DNA from: Epiperipatus broadwayi
Lineage: Eukaryota > Onychophora > Udeonychophora > Euonychophora > Peripatidae
Direction: 5' to 3'
Assembly (NCBI GenBank): GCA_028023455.1
Contig: JAQFVV010006702.1
Span: forward strand, 372,001-436,000
Length of the DNA: 64,000 nt
Shown: positions 60,757-64,000 of the stretch, one piece after another
How positions within the stretch are numbered: the first letter of the stretch is position 1
Layout: each line of letters starts with the position of its first letter
Translations under genes and position numbers: made by a program
The notes under the pieces: generated by a model
What the model was told of the DNA's origin: nothing
The model's database searches: none
The model's input: only the letters and a program-made list of their open reading frames with translations

Positions 60757-61310
60757 ATGGAAATGTGTATACAAAATAACAAAAACAAAGACACTTGGCT
60801 CAGGAGCAGATTACTACTAAACAAAAATTTCTGATTAAAAAGATATTGTTATATTACAAAACAATCATACAAATATAAGAATTGCTACTAATAAGGTTTC
60901 CGAACTCAACAGCGGGAGGGGGGGGGCAGTAATTAGTCAGATAGGTTACTACTTCTACTAATCCGTTTTAATGATGTACAAGTTTAATTCAAAATTTATA
61001 TTTGAAAATCTTAACTAAACTAAAGAGTAACAAGAAATAGTAAATGTCACTAATAATAATAAATATTCTTTTTTTGGAACTAATCCTCGGTTACTGAATT
61101 GCCTTTTTTTTGGACGTGGTACTTTGTTATTGAAATATTATCACTTCACTTTTTTGCAGAAAACTTAATATAAATAACATTATATGTAAATCATTAATTT
61201 AAAAATAAATATATGCAAAATGTTGTTAAGGTTTCTTTCAAAGTGATAAGAGAAAAACAAAACCCAGCACTAATATTTGTATTTCTATAATTTGATTTGG
61301 TTAAAATCTT
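60757..61310. other. spacer between two inverted SINEs
   Basis: AT-rich, with a G-rich stretch (GCGGGAGGGGGGGG) at about 60913-60926. No gene is recognised. Confidence 0.4.
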
Positions 61311-61416
61311 GCATTGGTGGTCGAGAGGTCAGCGCGACTGTCTTGCACTTGCAGGCAGTTGCCCGGGTTGCGGGTTCGCGTCCCGGCCGATGCTATGACA
61401 CATAAAAAAAAAAAAC
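61311..61416 (+). mobile_element. tRNA-derived SINE, copy 7 (family A, well preserved)
   Basis: The tRNA fold is nearly complete. The acceptor stem pairs GCATTGG (61311-61317) with CCGATGC (61387-61393), with one G-U pair. The D stem is GTCG/CGAC, the A-box-like TGGTCGAGAGG is at 61318-61328, and the B box GGTTCGCGTCC is at 61373-61383. In place of a 7-nt anticodon loop there is a longer hairpin, ACTGTC...GGCAGT, around TTGCACTTGCA. It ends CGATGCTATGACACAT plus an A-run. RNA polymerase III would transcribe it from the internal boxes. The element is very short (about 100 bp), with no extra body region. No clear target duplication was found here. Confidence 0.88.
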
Positions 61417-62225
61417 ATTAAGGTCGCATGGCTCAACTTTCTAAAAAGAAGTAGTAGTTTACGAAAATTTTAGATGGATTAAAAGTAACTAGATCTGGAA
61501 ATCATAATTAGTATTAATTAATTTTAATAAAGTTGATCATAAAAAAATTTAATCATAAGATTAAACCAAAAATGTATAAATTTATTATCACCTTCATCTA
61601 AAATGATTATTGTATTATTCTGTTTTAACAATGCACTATTTAAATCCTCATTTTTAAATAAATATATGTGAAATTAGGCTTTACGAAAACTGCTTTACAA
61701 GATACCATCAACATAATATTAAAGAAACAGAAAGATAATATATATTTATAGATTTATTTAATTATTGTAATTAAATTCAGTTTAAAAGACTGAAGTAAGT
61801 AAATTATAAATAATTATATCTGTAGTAGATTTATTTCAATCTTTTAAATTGCTTTACAATAATTATGTAGTTATGCCTTACTTGGTTTAGAGCAGTGATA
61901 GAGTGATGGATTTTCCAATTGAAAGTTCTTAAACTGCAGCTTCTACTATGCTACTTTTGTTTCTTGAAATGTCTTATAATCATTCAATTTTTATTTAATA
62001 TAAATTGTAAACTTATTTAATTTCTAATTACTGTATTTTAAAATAAGTAAATAAACTTATAATGTATTCATGTTTGTCTACAAGTTTGCAATGATGAAAT
62101 TCGAACTTAATTTGTATTTTTCTGAATACATTTATCTATTAGTAATATATGCAGATTAGTATAAAACACAACATTTCATATAATATTCTGCTCTCTTCTT
62201 CAGGTGTTGGTGATTTAGCAAATGA
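61417..62225. other. AT-rich DNA without recognisable gene
   Basis: No coding or repeat signal is recognised. Confidence 0.4.
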
Positions 62226-63030
62226 CTATCTAGCATGGAAATTGAGACAATAAGTTGTAGATTTGCAAAATAAGTGATACTCTAATCACCAGAACATATA
62301 TTTTCTCTGATGACTTCCAGATACATATGGTATTTATAGATGCAGTTCATGTTTTTCAGCACTTCAATTACGATTTTCTTTTGTTTCTGTGGCACTCCTG
62401 ATACATATGGATAGATTATAGTACATATTATACTTTTTTCTTTGATATTTCTTTCTATTGATTAAACAGAATTTTTTTAATAATAGCTGATGTATAGACA
62501 AATTCATGATTGGTTATTCTATATTAGTCTAGTCTTTTTTCTTTAAGTCACCAGTTTCTGAATATTTTTTTTTTGCTGTGTTCAGTAGTAATAGTATAAT
62601 TCCAATTTTTGTGCTTTTATCATGACTGGATGTATATGCTAAGTACTTTTCTCTATGTGAGAGCATTCTGTAAACCATAGTTTTAATTTTGATATGAGAT
62701 ATTTTTTCACAAAAACACTCAAAAATGTCAATATTGTTCATGTTTGAATGTTGTCAATGTATGTTATTGATATATATCCAGAATGTTTATAATAGTGTTT
62801 TCCATGTTAACATGCAATAGTTAAGTCAGACTTTTTTGTGGATAGAATAGTATTTATGAATGTATTTGTAAGCAATTTCATGAAAATGTTGCTAGTAATG
62901 GACCCATAATCATATTTTGACAAAATACTGTGACTTAGATGTCAAAAGATTATGAATCCTGAAAATAAATCTTAACAAACTTTGATATTTTGAATTTCTA
63001 GAACTAATTGCAAATGTGGCTGACTATACA
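62226..63030 (-). pseudogene. Penelope-like element relic (copy 4)
   Basis: On the minus strand, in broken frames, a decayed RT motif reads FVQNMIMGPLLATFS (normally F.Q..G..MGSPLS). Later an open frame (62741-62529) contains MVYRMLSHREKYLAYTSSHD then KSTKIGIILLL and AKKKYSETGDLKK, matching the 'VYRKPTHTDRYL...SHH..S.K.....L..RA......L..E' block of Penelope-type RTs. Further down are YPYVSGVPQK and NCIYKYHM, the linker that precedes the GIY-YIG nuclease. The nuclease itself is not readable. It belongs to a different branch from the 43.6-kb pair and is strongly decayed. Confidence 0.65.
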
Positions 63031-64000
63031 AAGTGTGTATCATTATCATCATCATCATATTGAACCAGAGTTTTAATGAGGATGTAGTTTTATTAATGAC
63101 TATGATTTTACACACATCTATGTTTCTTTTACATCTCCACATATTTTAATCATGCTTGTATAAGTAAGCTAAAAAAATATTACCAAGATTTTCAATTAGA
63201 TATCTGGTGAGAATTATAATAGCTAAATACTCACCTATTGTCCAATATTTGAATGGTTAGCTGGGTTAGCTACTGTAAACAATTTTTAAGGCTTATTGAA
63301 AATAGTTTTATCTGGTCTAAAATCAAATTGAAATCATAGGAAAGTTTAATATAGATGCACCAATACTATGCAACATAAACCTTAAACATGTGCATTGAAT
63401 CAAATTGCAAAATAGATTTAATTAATAAATAACTATACAAGTGATTAGATTTATATTTTTAACATGGCAAAAGTTATCAAGGTTTCTTTTAAAGTCATCA
63501 ATTCTTTAATTTTAATGATGTCTTTGTCAAGAATTAACAATGTTTATATGAAAGAAACTGAAACTATAGGCATAACATCACTTCATCTCCATCAAAAGTC
63601 TGGATTTTTTATGATGTGGATATACATAAACATATTTTCTTCAATTAAATTCACAGTAGAATTAGAACAAAAATATTGGCAGTCTTAGATTCTCTTGTGA
63701 CAATACTACCCCTTGAAAAATTAAACACTACTATTTGCAATGACTGCTTGCTCCTAAATCAATAATGACAGAAAGACAAGAAGTAAAATTATGTTATTAC
63801 TATGGATGAAAGCAAAAAAACTTTATTCAGAAGTTAATGATTTTGAAAAGAACAAACTCTCATGAAAAATGAGTTATCTGTCATCTATTTGAAAAAACTT
63901 TAAATAAACAACAAAAAGAAATATCAAAATAAAAAGTCAGTGATAGGTATTATACCATCAGACAAATTAAAAAAAAACCCATAATAAAGATAATGTTTTA
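63031..64000. other. AT-rich DNA without recognisable gene
   Basis: A 74-codon frame at 63464-63688 has no recognised family. Nothing else is seen up to the window edge. Confidence 0.4.

Noticed and set aside
61311-61393. Possible functional tRNA gene
   Set aside because: The anticodon arm is too long and has no normal 7-nt loop. The sequence has an A-tail and dispersed relatives with target duplications, so a SINE is the better reading.
1-64000. CRISPR array, bacterial operon, phage or integron
   Set aside because: No regularly spaced short repeats with unique spacers, ribosome-binding sites or dense reading frames occur. The element content is typical of an animal genome.

Overview
The window looks like AT-rich (roughly 70-75% A+T by eye) animal nuclear DNA. 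It has no bacterial-style operons and no intact host gene that I recognise. Nearly everything identifiable is a transposable element or its debris: tRNA-derived SINEs, decayed LINEs, Penelope-like retroelements with GIY-YIG endonucleases, hAT DNA transposons, foldback-type inverted repeats, a very large LTR element and long microsatellites. This mix fits an invertebrate metazoan. A mollusc such as a cephalopod is a guess I hold with low confidence. The window is best read as intergenic or intronic repeat-rich DNA.

Layout. 1-9.4 kb: mostly featureless AT-rich DNA with SINEs at 0.9, 4.0, 4.1 and 8.0 kb, a short TA-flanked inverted-repeat element at 3.5 kb and the first member of a hairpin family at 5.7 kb. 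9.4-10.1 kb: a foldback-type repeat split by a 462-bp non-autonomous hAT element with an exact 8-bp target duplication. 12.6 kb: a 386-bp inverted-repeat element. 15.1 kb: the best member of the hairpin family. 16.0-18.1 kb: two fragments of one LINE reverse transcriptase in inverted orientation, ending in a trinucleotide tract. 18.3-19.7 kb: another LINE with a CCHC ORF1 and the start of the endonuclease ORF2. 23.8-26.3 kb: a decayed autonomous-type hAT element whose broken transposase resembles the GTF2IRD2/Charlie8 group.

27.1-40.1 kb is one nested structure. A hAT-like element (27081-40055, target duplication ATCTAAAT) has been split by a 10.86-kb LTR retrotransposon on the minus strand (28562-39417). 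Its LTRs are about 3.28 kb each and nearly identical. It has a clear primer-binding site and polypurine tract, a long coiled-coil gag-like frame, and only the last piece of what appears to be an integrase. Protease, reverse transcriptase and RNase H are missing, so it must have moved in trans.

43.6-46.3 kb: a head-to-head inverted pair of Penelope-like elements with a duplicated 3' tail. 46.3-48.4 kb and 52.5-53.8 kb: clusters of ~450-480 bp units, first in direct and then in inverted order (foldback-like). 51.0-51.45 kb: an uninterrupted (AAG)n tract of about 136 units. 51.6-52.5 kb: a second copy of the CCHC LINE ORF1. 55.0-56.2 kb and 62.2-63.0 kb: two further Penelope-like relics. 59.2-59.65 kb: a third hairpin element. 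60.6 and 61.3 kb: two well-preserved tRNA-like SINEs in opposite orientation.

The most unusual signal is a group of three long hairpin (palindromic) elements of 325-375 bp. Each is flanked by an 11-13 bp direct repeat and each carries a one-sided 3' tail containing TCATGTGAT. Long palindromes are expected of MITEs, but target duplications of this length plus a one-sided tail are expected of LINE-mobilised retroposons.
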